A program made the position numbers and the translations under genes. A stretch of DNA of 64,000 nt from Metellina segmentata (lineage: Eukaryota > Arthropoda > Arachnida > Araneae > Tetragnathidae), in NCBI GenBank assembly GCA_947359465.1, contig OX375876.1, positions 86,954,184-87,018,183 of the forward strand, written 5' to 3'. The notes below the pieces were generated by a model that was not told the DNA's origin, did no database searches, and saw only the letters and a program-made list of their open reading frames with translations. Position 1 is the stretch's first letter. The number at the start of each line of letters is the position of its first letter. Below are positions 53,417-64,000 of the stretch, one piece after another.

Positions 53417-54900
53417 AGGCGACTTATTCTTTGCCTCAAATTTCACGTCGCCTGTTCATCAGGGACCGGAGAACAAATGTAGCATTTCTGGTCGATACGA
53501 GATCTGACGTGTCAATACTTCCCGCAAATAATTATCAAAAACGGAATCCACCCCAACAAACCCTTTTTGCCGCAAAATCTTCTTCTATAAACGTTTTTGG
53601 TCAAAAAACTCCTACTTTAGACTTTAATTTAAGACGACAATTTATGTGGACATTTCTAGTTGCCAACGTTACCACACCCATTCTTGGAGCAGATTTTCTC
53701 CATAATTTTGAATTGGTTCCAGATCTTCGTTATAAATGTCTCCGCGACTTAAAAACGAAATTTCAAATAATTGGCCAAGTGAAACATTCCAATCTTCATT
53801 CAGTGAAAACTATTTCTAGCGGTACAATTTACCACGATATTTTAAAGCAATTTCCCTCTATTACAAAACTTCTAAATCCAAATCAGCCTGTAAAACATAA
53901 TACTATGCATTACATCACAACAAACGGTCCTCCTGTGGTGGCGAAACCTCGATGGTTAGCTCCAGATCGCTTAAAAATTGCCAAATCTGAGTTTCAGATT
54001 ATGATGCAGCTGGGGCATTTGAGACCTTCGAAAAGCAACTATACGTCACCACTTCACATTGTCCCGAAAAAGGGAACTTTGGAATGGAGACCTGTGGGTG
54101 ATTATCGTTCATTAAACGCCCAAACAATAAAGGATATATATCCAATTCCTTGCATAGCTGATTTTACTGCTGTATTACATGGTACAAAAAATTTCAGTCA
54201 TATCGATCTCATCAAAGCTTACACCACCAAATTCCCATCCACCCTACCGATATTCATAAAACCGCAATTTGTACACCGTTCGGCTTATATGAAAGTACGC
54301 GTATGCAATTCGGGTTGTGCAACGCATCGGCAACTTTCCAGCGATTTACCAGGCGTTTACGCCTTCGTCGATGATATTCTAATCGCATCTAAAAACCCTG
54401 ATGAGCATTTCAAACACTTAAAGGCTCTGTTTTCAAAATTACAAGAATACGGTCTATGCATAAATATTGCGAAATGCACTTTTGGTACAACTACTATTGA
54501 TTTTTTAGGTTTTCATCTTTCCGAAAAAGGAATTCAACCTCTTACCGAGAAAGTGAAATCCATAATTGATTTTCCTAAACCTAATACTTTAACCCAACTT
54601 CGTAGATTTTTAGGCATGTTTAACTTTTATAGATGTTTTATACCTAAAGCTGCGCATATTCTTGCCCCTGTAGTAAAGTTCTTAGAAGGGCACAAAAACA
54701 AAAAGAAACCTCGTTCTAGTGTTCGCAATTCGTCCGAACAGCTTGAGTGGAATGAGTGTGCCGAACAAGCTTTCATTGCTGCCAAAAACGCGATTGCTCA
54801 GGCAACTCTTATGAGACACCCAATTCCCGGAGCTCATCTGAGTATATGGGTAGATGCGTCCGATGTCGCTATTGGCGGCAGTCTGATGCAGTCCTCTTAG
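53380..54900 (+). pseudogene. pol: Gypsy pol: protease, reverse transcriptase, start of RNase H
   Basis: Protease: FLVDTRSDVSILPA at residue ~36, where the family has Asp-Thr-Gly; the Gly is Arg here, an inactivating change. Reverse transcriptase: YTSPLHIVPKKGTLEWRPVG, then DYRSLNAQT, and the catalytic box FVDD at residue ~329. Between about 54221 and 54346 the reading is out of frame: the family motifs of that part are found in another frame, and the frame returns after a short deletion just before the FVDD region. The frame therefore looks open across 506 codons although the palm is broken. RNase H starts (WVDASDVAIGG) and is cut by TAG at 54898-54900. Confidence 0.9.
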
Positions 54901-55629
54901 CAGCAATGGGAACCATTAGCTTTTTTCTCCATGAAACTCAATAGTAGTCAACGAAAATGGTCGACATATGACAGGGAATTATTTTCTATTTTTTCCGCGA
55001 TATAGAAATTCCGGCATATGTTAGAGGGTAGAACTTTTCAAATTTTCACTGATCAAAAACCATTAATTTACGCTTTTAAGCAAAACCCCCATAAATGTTC
55101 ACCCAGGCAATTACGCCATTTAGATTTTATTTCCCAGTATTCCACTGACATTAGACATGTGCAGGGTTCCAAAAACATAGTCGCTGATGTACTTTCGAGG
55201 ATCGAAATTGATTCAATTACGGAATCGCCACTATTAAATTGCCGAGATTTTGCTGAAACTCAGAAAAATGATCCGGAGGTACAAACCTTTCTTCAGAATA
55301 ATACCTCTTCTATCAAATTGGAACTTAAACCTTGCCAGATTTCTGACCACAATTTGCTATGTGACATCTCTACGGGCATTCCTCGTCCTTTTGTTCCGGA
55401 TTCTTTTCGCAAGCTTCTATTTGATCATCTGCACAAGCTCTCGCATCCCGGCATAGCAGCTACAACGAAACTCATTTGTTTCAGATATGTATGGCCAGAC
55501 ATGAAACGTCAAATAAAGACCTGGGTCCGAGCGTGTGTGCCATGTCAACGATCCAAGACACAGAAGCATACCAAAGCACCTCTAGGCACGTTCTCTTCCA
55601 GATGCACGTTTTGCACAAATTCACATTGA
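54901..55629 (+). pseudogene. pol: Gypsy pol: RNase H end and integrase zinc domain
   Basis: It is in the same frame as the previous segment but split by a second stop, TAG at 55003-55005. It keeps IFTDQKPLIYAF and VADVLSRIE of RNase H, then the integrase zinc domain with His-x3-His in LHKLSHPGI and Cys-x2-Cys in RACVPCQRSK. A frameshift near 55605 then ends the frame at 55629. Confidence 0.9.
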
Positions 55630-56886
55630 CATCGTGGGTCCCTTGCCTCCTTCTAACGGGAATATTTATCTTTTAACAATCATCGACCGTTTCTCGAGAT
55701 GGCCCGAAGCCATACCAATTCCGGATATGCGAACGACGACAATATGCAGTAACATATTTGCAACATGGATCTCTCGTTTTGGTTGTCCCTCAGTCATAAC
55801 CACTGACCAAGGTTCACAAATGCGATCATCTATGTTCGCTGAATTTACACAAATGCTGGGTACTCAGAAAATTAAGACGACTGCATACCATCCTATCTCT
55901 AACGGCCTTGTTGAGCGTTTTCATCGCCATTTAAAGTCATCACTCAAGGCTCATGAAGGCCGACCAACCGGTATAGTGGTTAAGGTGTTAGCCTCTAGAT
56001 CTGAAGGTTCCTGGTTCGAATCCGGGTCCGGGCATGGATGTTTGTAAGCGTATGGTGTAGAGGCGGCTGGTGCACCCTAAATCTGTCGTGGCCGAAAGTC
56101 CTCACGTTGGGTTGGCGTGGAAGTTTGGAGAGTGGGGTGCCAGCTCAGGTGTTGCTTCGTCATCTGACCGTGGTTCAAAATTACGAGGTGTTGTTCTGGG
56201 ATCTTTCCCTTAAGGGACTGATCCCGGACCGTCGTCAATAGCCCGTTGTGTAGCTCTAGTACGACGTTAACTAAAATTACCATTACCATTACCAAGGCTC
56301 ATGAAAACGAAAGGTGGTCTGAGATAATCCCAGTGGTTCTCCTAGGCATCCGTGCAGCAGTCAAAGAGGAATTAAACGCATCTTGTGCTGAACTTGTATA
56401 CGGCACAACTTTGAAACTCCCGAGTGACATGTTAAGATTTCAGTGATCCCACCTTGCGGTGAGGATTTTATCACTAATCTTCGCAACAACATGCGGCAAT
56501 TGAACCCTATTGCAACGTCTGCTCATTGCACTGACAAGTATTATGTCAACCCTTCTTTGAAAAGTTGTTCACACATCTTTCTAAGAGTGGATCGGGTGAA
56601 GCCGCCATTGCGCCAACCCTATACTGGCCCCCATAAAGTCATACGCCGCACGGACAAAACCGTCACCATCGAATTCAATGGCCGAAAAACAACTGTTTCT
56701 CTTGATCGTGTAAAGCCAGCTTATTTGCTACCTGAAACTGCCCTACTCGAACCAAAGAACACCAAACCTTTGGAAACAGCTAAAAACGATGATAAATCTG
56801 CCAATGAACGGATTTCTGCAAAAACAGTGACGAGATCCGGCAGACATGTTCGTTTTCCACAAAAATTGGCAACTTACATTAATTAA
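55605..56886 (+). pseudogene. pol: Gypsy integrase core and C-terminal domain, split by a SINE
   Basis: The core shows the first catalytic Asp just upstream of the VGPLPPSNG motif (55630-55660), the second in ITTDQGSQM, and the Glu in NGLVERFHR. The SINE interrupts right after this helix, at 55957. Beyond it the core ends (WSEIIPVVLLGIRA), then a frameshift near 56440 leads to the C-terminal domain, with FLRVDRVKPPLRQPYTGPHK and a stop at 56884-56886. Confidence 0.9.
55958..56293 (+). mobile_element. SINE-A, full-length, T1 head, inserted in Gypsy integrase
   Basis: A complete head with both promoter boxes, body and ATTACC tail. It is flanked by AAGGCTCATGAA at 55946-55957 and 56294-56305 (13 bp if the preceding C is included). 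It is highly similar to the copy at 35100-35437, so it is young. Confidence 0.97.
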
Positions 56887-57056
56887 GATTTTTATTAATA
56901 CCTTTCTTTAAATGTATCCTTGTGCATATGTATATAGTATGTTTACTTTTCTTTGAACCGTGTAATTCAACTCTATGTAAAAATTATACACGTTCTAACC
57001 GCATATGTATCTTAACCGTTGTATATACTTCCTACCGTTCCTTCAGATAACCCTTC

Positions 57057-57075
57057 AGTCACTGGGGGGATACTC
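57057..57075 (+). other. Polypurine-like tract before the 3' LTR
   Basis: CACTGGGGGGATACTC lies immediately before the right LTR, the position of the plus-strand primer in Gypsy elements. Confidence 0.6.
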
Positions 57076-57330
57076 TGTGGTGAGATCTCTGTGTGAAGTT
57101 TCTGTAGTGGAGTCTCTGCTGTGAAGCGATATGTAAAACGTAACTGTGAACTGAAGTAGTGGTTCAGTAAATTAATAATTATTATAAAAAGAACAGAGAT
57201 ACTTCACCAACAGAAAATTGTATTCGTACCAGGCATTAATTAATGCAAGGTGTCAAAACGGATAATTGTAATAAATAACTTGAATATCAAAGTCGTTGTA
57301 TTCATTCATGTGGGATTAAATATTCCATAA
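57076..57330 (+). repeat. 3' LTR of the Gypsy element
   Basis: TGTGGTGAGATCTCTGTGTG to TTAAATATTCCATAA. It is one base shorter than the 5' LTR because of an A-run difference. Confidence 0.95.
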
Positions 57331-58300
57331 TTCCTTTGTTAGTTTACTGTTTTGTTGCTTCTTCTCTACAAGAGGATTTATAAGAGTAATTAGTTTAACG
57401 TGGGATTTTTGCTTGTGGTAAGAATATTTTGGAGGAAATTTAAAGGCGGTAGAATCCTCTTTGAGAGAATTTATATGATAGTCCTTGTGTGGTTTCTTTT
57501 GTCGCTCAACGATACCTTTTTACTTCAAGAGGATTAATTAGAGGAAGAGGGCTAGCTCCGTGGAGAAGCAATGTTGCTCAAGATCTTAGTATTTTTACTT
57601 CGGTCTTCCTACAGACCTTGCTGCCATAAAATATAATTTTACCGCTGGATTTTCTCTTGAAGTTGTCAGATTTGGGGAGTACTTAGATGATGTCGAATTC
57701 TAACTAATTGATAAGAAAGCCCTAGTTGGATTTTGTTTGCTTCTACTACAAGAGGATTACTATGAGTAAAACATTCTTGGAGAAGCAATGTTGCTGAGGG
57801 TCTTGATCTTTTTACTTGGGTCTTCCCTCATACATTTTTACTTCCCTCATACCAATTTAAATGCAGGATTTTTGATTACGGCAGGCAGATTTGAGAAAAA
57901 TTTAATGATCGTAGAGTTCTGTTTGAAAGAACTAACTGATATAACAGCCCTAGTTTGGCTTCGTTGCTGATCTACGGTAATATTTTGCTGCAAGAGGACA
58001 AATGAGAAAGCAACAGACCCTGGAGAGAACAATGTTTCTCAAGGTCTTGGTCCTTTTACCGTGGTCTTCCCTCATATCGTGCTGCTAAGAGGTTAACAAT
58101 TGAACGCAGGATATTTGCTTGTGATATACAGATTTAAAGGGAAATTTATATGACTGTATATAGTCCTGTTTGAGAGAACAAATTGATATGAAAGTCCCTG
58201 ATTGGTTTCGTTTGTTGCTCTATAGATTTTTGCTACAAGAGGACTAATAATAGTCAGAGACTCTGGAGAAGCAAAATGTTGCTCAGGGAGTAGGTTTTTT
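57331..58300 (+). repeat. ~235-bp tandem repeat, right part
   Basis: The GGAGAAGCAATGTTGCTC-type marker lies near 57558, 57778, 58012 and 58261, giving steps of about 220-250 bp. GGATTTTTG(A/C)TT, GGCAGATTTG and CCCTAGTTTGG-like markers recur in the same order. About four units continue the array cut at 52210. Confidence 0.85.
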
Positions 58301-59635
58301 CTTCACTTAACACGCTTTAGAAGCTAGCTTCTATGGAAAACAACGTCAGCTGCATATCGAGCGAACCACAATGCTTAGTGTTGGAAAACAAATACTAGTC
58401 ACTCAATAAACTTTAGCCAAGTTATGGAGTCGGATGATCACGCTTAAGGTAATAGGAAAAATCAAAATGCAGGTTTAAGTTTTCTACTCTTTCTGGATTC
58501 CGGCTGATATATGTCATTTGCAATACTGCCTCCTTAGTGCTTAGTTAATAAATGCTATAACTTTCATAATACTTAGAGTGATTAGTGTTTAAACCTGAAT
58601 TATAGTTGAGTAACTCAATGTGGTATCACAAAATATATTAAAATAAACTTCTTTGAAACAAAACTTAAGCTTCCGCAAATTATATCCCAACTGTACCTAT
58701 GTCCTCTTTTTCTTTCATTTATCACATACAGTTTTTAAATTTTATGTTGGAATTCCTCAATTATAAAACATTAAGAGAAGTAAGCATTGTTTCAACATCA
58801 ATCTTGTGACACTAAATAGACTAAATACGCACCCGTACCTATATGTTTTCTGTACAAAAACGGAATACGCATGGACTTATCGCATGAACGATCAAGGAGT
58901 AACTTGCCAGAGAATACTTCAAAGGAAGCTTGTTTGGACTGTACGTCAACTGGATGTGAACTCTATGAACACATCTCAATACGTCTTGCACATAGAATAC
59001 AAAGAATTCCGCAGCAAAAAACACACAAGAAAATACCGCACATTTAAGCGTACCACTTTTTTCATTTCTCTTTACTGAGATGGACGTAAAGAACACAGCC
59101 ACAACATATTTTAGACTGATTATGGAGTTAAGAAGAGCACAGCAAAGATTACCTTAGAAAATAACATAGAATTCAGAAAGAGCACTTCCTTTGTCTACGT
59201 CAAAAGAATGCACACATTTCATGACTACATCTCGGAGTGGAATGCTCATATAATTACAAGAAGGAGTGCAGTAAACGTTCAAGACCTGGAAGTACTGCTA
59301 CTATTTAAGATGTTTAAGAATTTAGTTAGACATTTTTGAACGCTACTTGGTAAATTCGTAGCATACAGTTAGTACTCAAAACAATCTACACTCTTCCGGT
59401 GTTGTCTTAAAGCAAATTAAATATGAAAGTTGTTACACTTTCAGTACATTAAATGCCTAACACGTATGTTCCTCCAAAGCTACAAAGCGAAAAAAAAGGC
59501 GCAAAATCAATAGTTTTTGGATTTTTTCTGTTTTAAATGAAACATTTAAAACTTGCTAGTCCGTTTTAAAGAATCCTTGGAAATTTTGCATATTTGCATT
59601 TATAAGCTTTTTAAATGTTACGAAATATAACTGTC
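58301..59635. other. No gene or repeat recognised
   Basis: A 90-codon plus frame and an 87-codon minus frame overlap at 58.8-59.1 kb. Neither shows a known domain. Confidence 0.4.
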
Positions 59636-59647
59636 TAAGAGACAGTG

Positions 59648-59950
59648 GTAGGTAGATATTTTAATTAACGTCATACAGGAGCAACACAGCGGGCTATTGA
59701 CGACGACTCGGGATCGATCTCCCGAGGGAAAGATCCGAGGACAACACGAAGTAATTTTGAACCACGGTCATATGACAAGGCAACACCTGAGTTGGTACCC
59801 CACTCTCCAAACTTCCACACCACGTCAACGTGAGACCACGACAGATTTAAAATGCGCTATCCCCTTTGAACACGACAGTGTTTGTTTGATTCGAACTCGC
59901 AACCTTCCAATTTATAATATGTTACTCTTCCAACAGGGCCACCACAGCCC
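59648..59950 (-). mobile_element. SINE-A, T2 head, near full-length
   Basis: The minus strand reads GGGCTGTGGTGGCCCTGTTG with box B GAGTTCGAATC, then the shared body and a tail with AATTAACGTCATACAGGAGC. It is flanked by TAAGAGACAGTG (59636-59647) and TAAAAGACAGTG (59951-59962), a 12-bp duplication with one mismatch. Confidence 0.92.
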
Positions 59951-59962
59951 TAAAAGACAGTG

Positions 59963-62105
59963 AATAGATACGTTATTTAAATGAAATTTCATAGTAAATT
60001 ATTGATTTAGTATGATTTAGTAATAAGAAACTTACACCACAATAAAAAGAAGATAATTCAAAATTTCCTAAAATACCATAGATTATTAAGCTGTGTGCGA
60101 TATTAAAATTCAATATCTTGTTATAAGTAAACGAGGTAACATAATTACGTTAAAAAAGTGGTAACTTTTTTTTTTGAGGAAAAAGTGAATTTTATGAAGC
60201 CTAAGATAGGACAAGTTTTGGTCACTGAAATTTAGTAAGCTAAAATATATTAATTTAATTCTTTGAAAAGTGTCAGGAAACAGTTTGAACTTGCAATAAT
60301 TTATAAGAAAGTGTAAAGCTTATAGAATTGCAGGAAGGATCTTTTATGAGTAGTAAAAGAAGTCATAACACAATCTTTTTTCCTCTTAGTCATCCGTTTT
60401 TATGTACACGTTCTTGTTCCTTACTTAGATACACACGATAAAAATAACAATACAATCAGGAAGTTTATCCCCGTAATTCGAAGTGAATGAGGTTAATCAA
60501 AAGTAAAGTGAATTCGATATTTGGAAGAAGTTGGATTTTTATTGTTTCATATACTTTGCAAGAGAAAAAGACCGACATCTGACAGTTAAAACTGACTCAA
60601 AAAACCGAGAAAAATCTGACTTTAACTGAATATAGAAATAAGCCTGTTTGATCAAAACGATGAAAAAAATATACTTCCTGTTACATTAATGTGCATAGTT
60701 ACAATTAAAAACAATTTGTTTACATTGTTTTTAATGCGAATAGATTTATTTGTCTTTATAAGAGGAGTAGACTTTCAAATCAAATTTTGAAATTATGATC
60801 CGATTATTTATAAAATTTGCATAGTTTGTTTTCCGCTAAAAAATTTATTCATGAAGTTTGGGGTTTGAAAATACTAAGTTCTGTGAAGTTATTTCATAAC
60901 AGTGATCAAAATTTTTTTTATAAATTAGCAAAAACTGGTCCCATGTGTATTAGTTTTCCATGTGTGCTGCCAGTATCTTAATTCACGTGATAATTTCTAT
61001 TCATATAAATCAAATTAACTCCATTTAGCAAGTATATCATTCAGCTAAAAAGCTAAGACAATTTTTGAACTAGAACACCTAAAGCTTTGGAAAAAAAGCA
61101 TAGTTTAAGCAGTATTTTAAGCCAAAGTTTCAAAACCAGGAAGCACGTTAAATTATTGTTTTGAACTTAGCTATATACAATAGACTACAAGGATTATTCA
61201 ATCAAATTCTGTAGAAATCAATAGAAAATTAATGCAAAATGAAAGTTCGAAATCTGAAGAATGTCCAAGAGGTCTCAATTGCAAAATAAACGAGACTTTG
61301 CAGTAGACGTACCATACTTATCTACGATACTATGTTGTTAATATAATTACGTCGCATAAAGTATCCTCACTAAATAACTGTTTTTGCTATCTATAGTTTG
61401 ACACTAATTAATTTTTAAAAAAAATCGAATTTGTTGATTTTGGAAGTCTACTGCCCTTAATATGCCCAGTTAAGATCGTCTTGCCCAAGGAAGAACATAG
61501 GTTTCAATATTTCACAACAATAAAAGTCTGTTTTCATAATCATTGTCTAAAAAAACTAAGATAAGAAACCCTTGTTAAACTTTTTTCATCACCCATGAGA
61601 GCGAAATGAAGGAAACGGTGCTTTGTTGCATTTGAATTCACTTCCACCAAACTTTCTAATAAAAGACAGCAACAGCCTTTTCACTTGAGACGTCAAAGCA
61701 CCCAAAATGGAACACAGGGAACGAGCATAAAAAACCTTACGACACCCTTAGCCTTTTCCTGTTGTTGCAGCAAACACCTAACTTTCCATTCCACTAGAGA
61801 AATGCTCGCACAAAAAAGCACCGTTTGGGAAAAAAACGCAAGCATAAAACGATGCTCGCGCAAGAAAGAAAGAGAAAAAAAAACCGAAACCGCTATGTAA
61901 CAGATTTTGTGAAATTAGCTCCTCTCCCTCCCTTCACTTCCTTTCATCTTCCTCTTCCCGCAACCACCTTCCGATGCACCCCACGCCATGGAGCTTTCTT
62001 CTGGGGCAGATGCGCCTCCCCCCGCCACAGATATCCCACACCTGGAAAAGCGCGGCAGGGAAATCCCACGCTTACGCAACACGGCGTCGTACAAGTGAAA
62101 GTACC
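59963..62105. other. No gene or repeat recognised
   Basis: AT-rich to about 61.6 kb, then GC-richer to 62.1 kb with overlapping frames of up to 140 codons on both strands and no recognisable domain. Confidence 0.45.
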
Positions 62106-62790
62106 TGAGATCGGCCAACTTTGGCACAATATTCGCCCCATTTGGCTGTATAGTGAGCTGCCACGACGGGTTTTTGGCTGGTTTCAAAATGGACTGGTCA
62201 ATTCAGAATTCATCGAGCAAAAGTTGAGGATCTTGGCTAAAATCTGAAGCCAGTCGAAAACAAGGAAGCATGTTCCAGCTTCCTTGACCATAAAGTGTTG
62301 GAGTAATTTACGTTTGTCTTATCGACATTCTCCTTGACTGGTTTGTGAGTTATTGCTGCAACGGGATTTTGGATAATTTTGCAATGGAGTGGTCAATTTT
62401 TAATTTATCTGGTATAGTCGAGGAACTTTGCTAAAATCCTTAGCCAGGCCCCAAACAAAGAACCGTATACCAAGTTCCTTACCTACAGATCTTGGTGTCA
62501 TGAGTTTGCGACTTCTTATCGACATGACTCCTTACAAAGTAGTCTGTATGTTGTATTGCCGCGATAGCAGATTGGCTGTTTTTGAAATGGACCAGTCAAT
62601 TCTTAATTTATCGAGCATAGTTGAGGACCTTGACTAAAATTATATAGATATATATATATATATGACTCCATCGAGAGCAACAGCTACTGAAATATGCAGA
62701 TAACAAAAAAGCATATCTATGGTTCCTAACACAGAGATGTTGGAGTCATTCCTTGTCGACTTTCGACTACTTACAAAGGCATTTATACCG
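62106..62790. repeat. ~200-bp tandem repeat, about 3.4 units
   Basis: TGGTCAATT / AGTCAATTCTTAATTTATC followed by GAGGATCTTGGCTAAAATC / GAGGACCTTGACTAAAAT lies near 62195, 62392 and 62594. A fourth unit is represented by TTGGAGTCATTCCTTGTCGAC near 62740. Divergence between units is considerable. A TA microsatellite (62641-62662) lies at the third unit's end. Confidence 0.8.
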
Positions 62791-63612
62791 TCTTTTGAGT
62801 AACGAAATGAGCGATCAGTCCCCTTTGCAAACTCGACAAAATGACAGAATACCACCTCAAGGACTATCCGGAAATTATTGACAATTCAGTTGCAAAAATA
62901 AGAAAATCAATAAGAACAGCTAATAAAACATGCAGTAGGAAAAGAAGCAATGGAAATGCGAGGGTAAAATGGTAGGGAGGACAGATCAATCGAAATAAAT
63001 GTCCAGAAGCTAATTGCGGCAACGTGACTGTTGTGTGCAATTTTTGCCATGCACTGTATTGGAAATACGAATTAAAACCAGTAGAAGTACACGAAATTTT
63101 TGCATTTTTTGTATTGACTTTCTTTAATTGGAGGTATGAAATGTGCATATCGAGCCGCCTTTATGTGTTACACATGGATTTAAATAAGGCATTAAATGCG
63201 AGATATGACATTCGTTAATAAATATAAACAGCTAAGCAATTTTAGTATTGATGCTTGTTTTACTAATTCACATTTGAAATATGGTGACTATTTTTGAACA
63301 ATTAGAGAGAACACCAAAACATGGTCTGTTCATTCCCAAATTCTTGATATACTACAGTAAAACCTAACGTGTAATTGCATTTTAAAGATTCAGGACTGCA
63401 CCAGACAACCCTCGTAAGTCGAAAGAGGATAATCAAGATGTAATAAGACTTCTGACTGGAGTAAAGAATTTTCCAATTCGTCCATTGTCCAGATTCCCGT
63501 CCACTCCTTCCCATGTATAAAATTTTTCGGTGTGTCTGTGGCACAGCTTCTGGATGAACAGGAGTTAGTGAGTCATCATAGTTTATGAAGTTTTTTCGAA
63601 ACTATGACTTAG
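62791..63612. other. No gene or repeat recognised
   Basis: CTACAGTAAAACCTAACGTG near 63353 resembles one pogo-type end, but no partner end was found. Confidence 0.4.
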
Positions 63613-63850
63613 ACCAAAGTTTCTCAAACTGTGCTCTGTGGAGCCATTGGGGGTACACGGCAGTTATGAAGATGACAGAATTAAATCACTGCTTCCCATC
63701 TAGCGGGGAAAACAAAACTACTTCCGTCAAGCAAAAAGTACTTTCTCAGATAGTTGTTTGGGTTCTTCTCGCTGGATGAAAGCAGAAAAATAAGAATAGA
63801 TCTAGACAACACAGTCGAGATTGTAAACTTTGTTAAGGCACGATTTTGTA
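63613..63850 (+). pseudogene. hAT element relic: terminus and transposase scrap
   Basis: CAAAGTTTCTCAAACTGTGC, then GGAGCC and TGGGGGTAC, resembles the CAGTGGTTCTCAAACTG type of hAT terminus. About 130 bp on, a plus frame reads DLDNTVEIVNFVKARFCS, similar to the VKIVNFIKARPLNS segment of ZBED5/SCAND3-like hAT transposases. The spacing shows a large internal deletion; the rest may lie beyond the window or be lost. Confidence 0.5.
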
Positions 63851-64000
63851 GTATAGAAGAAAGTAACACAAGAATGAATGAATTTGTACCAAGAATAAAA
63901 AACACCTTAACAATTTGCTTCAAAATTTGAATTCGTACTTTTCAAGGGGATACTCAGGAATCTATTCGAAAGAATTCTGAGTGCATTGTAAATTCATTTT

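Larger units (their letters stand above)
52211..57330 (+). mobile_element. Ty3/Gypsy LTR retrotransposon, defective
   Basis: It has two LTRs, a primer-binding-like TGG start after the left LTR, gag, then protease, reverse transcriptase, RNase H and integrase in Gypsy order, and a purine tract before the right LTR. Both LTRs differ at about five substitutions and one indel over ~256 bp by eye. Even so, pol carries two nonsense codons, several frameshifts and a deletion. A 336-bp SINE-A lies in integrase. No matching target duplication was found at the outer edges. Confidence 0.96.

Noticed and set aside
55634..56047. 137-codon frame as a full integrase
   Set aside because: It enters SINE sequence after the integrase helix containing the catalytic Glu; the last ~30 residues are SINE-derived.
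63345..63375. CTACAGTAAAACC as a pogo end
   Set aside because: Only about 10 bases match and no opposite end with TA was found.

Overview
The window looks like intergenic or intronic DNA from an arthropod nuclear genome, most likely an orb-weaving spider. It is AT-rich and has no operons, no ribosome-binding-site-led genes, and no gene-length host open reading frame. Almost everything recognisable is a eukaryotic mobile element: tRNA-headed SINEs, Tc1/mariner, pogo, hAT and PIF/Harbinger-type DNA elements, one Ty3/Gypsy LTR element and a LINE 3' end. The spider assignment rests on my memory of similar SINE-derived and Tc1-like open frames in orb-weaver assemblies; it is inference and no search was run.

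Layout. 0-9 kb: a LINE 3' end inserted in an old tRNA-SINE (305-795), a PIF-like MITE (870-1301), two tandem-repeat blocks (2.1-2.6 and 3.2-3.9 kb) and SINE relics. 9-19 kb: a Tc1-like transposase relic (9.3-9.8 kb), a 25/23-bp minisatellite (10.64-11.45 kb), an inverted-repeat element (13.2-13.75 kb) and an 80-bp tandem array grown from a SINE tail (18.3-18.9 kb). 20-25 kb: a 20-bp minisatellite, a full-length SINE with target duplication, a hAT-type MITE full of CATCGATG motifs, and a pogo-like element carrying a nested GC-rich element. 25.9-29.2 and 35.1-37.8 kb: two dense SINE clusters with SINE-in-SINE insertions. 30.9-31.6 kb: a hAT MITE. 40.0-41.4 kb: a mariner relic with a PIF-like MITE in its last codons. 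44.55-45.95 kb: a nearly complete Tc1-like element. 47.7-48.5 kb: a TTAA-flanked MITE. 52.2-57.3 kb: a Gypsy element with both LTRs, inserted in a ~235-bp tandem repeat and itself hit by a SINE. 59-64 kb: one SINE, a ~200-bp tandem repeat and a hAT relic.

The dominant family, here called SINE-A, has one shared body carried by two different tRNA-like heads: T1 (box A TAGTGGTTAAGG, box B GGTTCGAATCC) and T2 (GGGCTGCGGTAGCC-type start, box B GAGTTCGAACC). Its 3' end is marked by AGTACGACGTTAA followed by ATTACC repeats. Many copies are 5'-truncated and flanked by perfect 10-15 bp direct repeats, which is the signature of LINE-driven retroposition. SINE-B and SINE-C are two further tRNA-headed families. 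R3, R4, R6 and a GC-rich terminal-inverted-repeat family are dispersed repeats I could not classify.

No host gene is supported. The only non-repeat candidate is a 76-codon frame with two hydrophobic stretches at 38694-38924. Most open frames in the window are translations of repeats.
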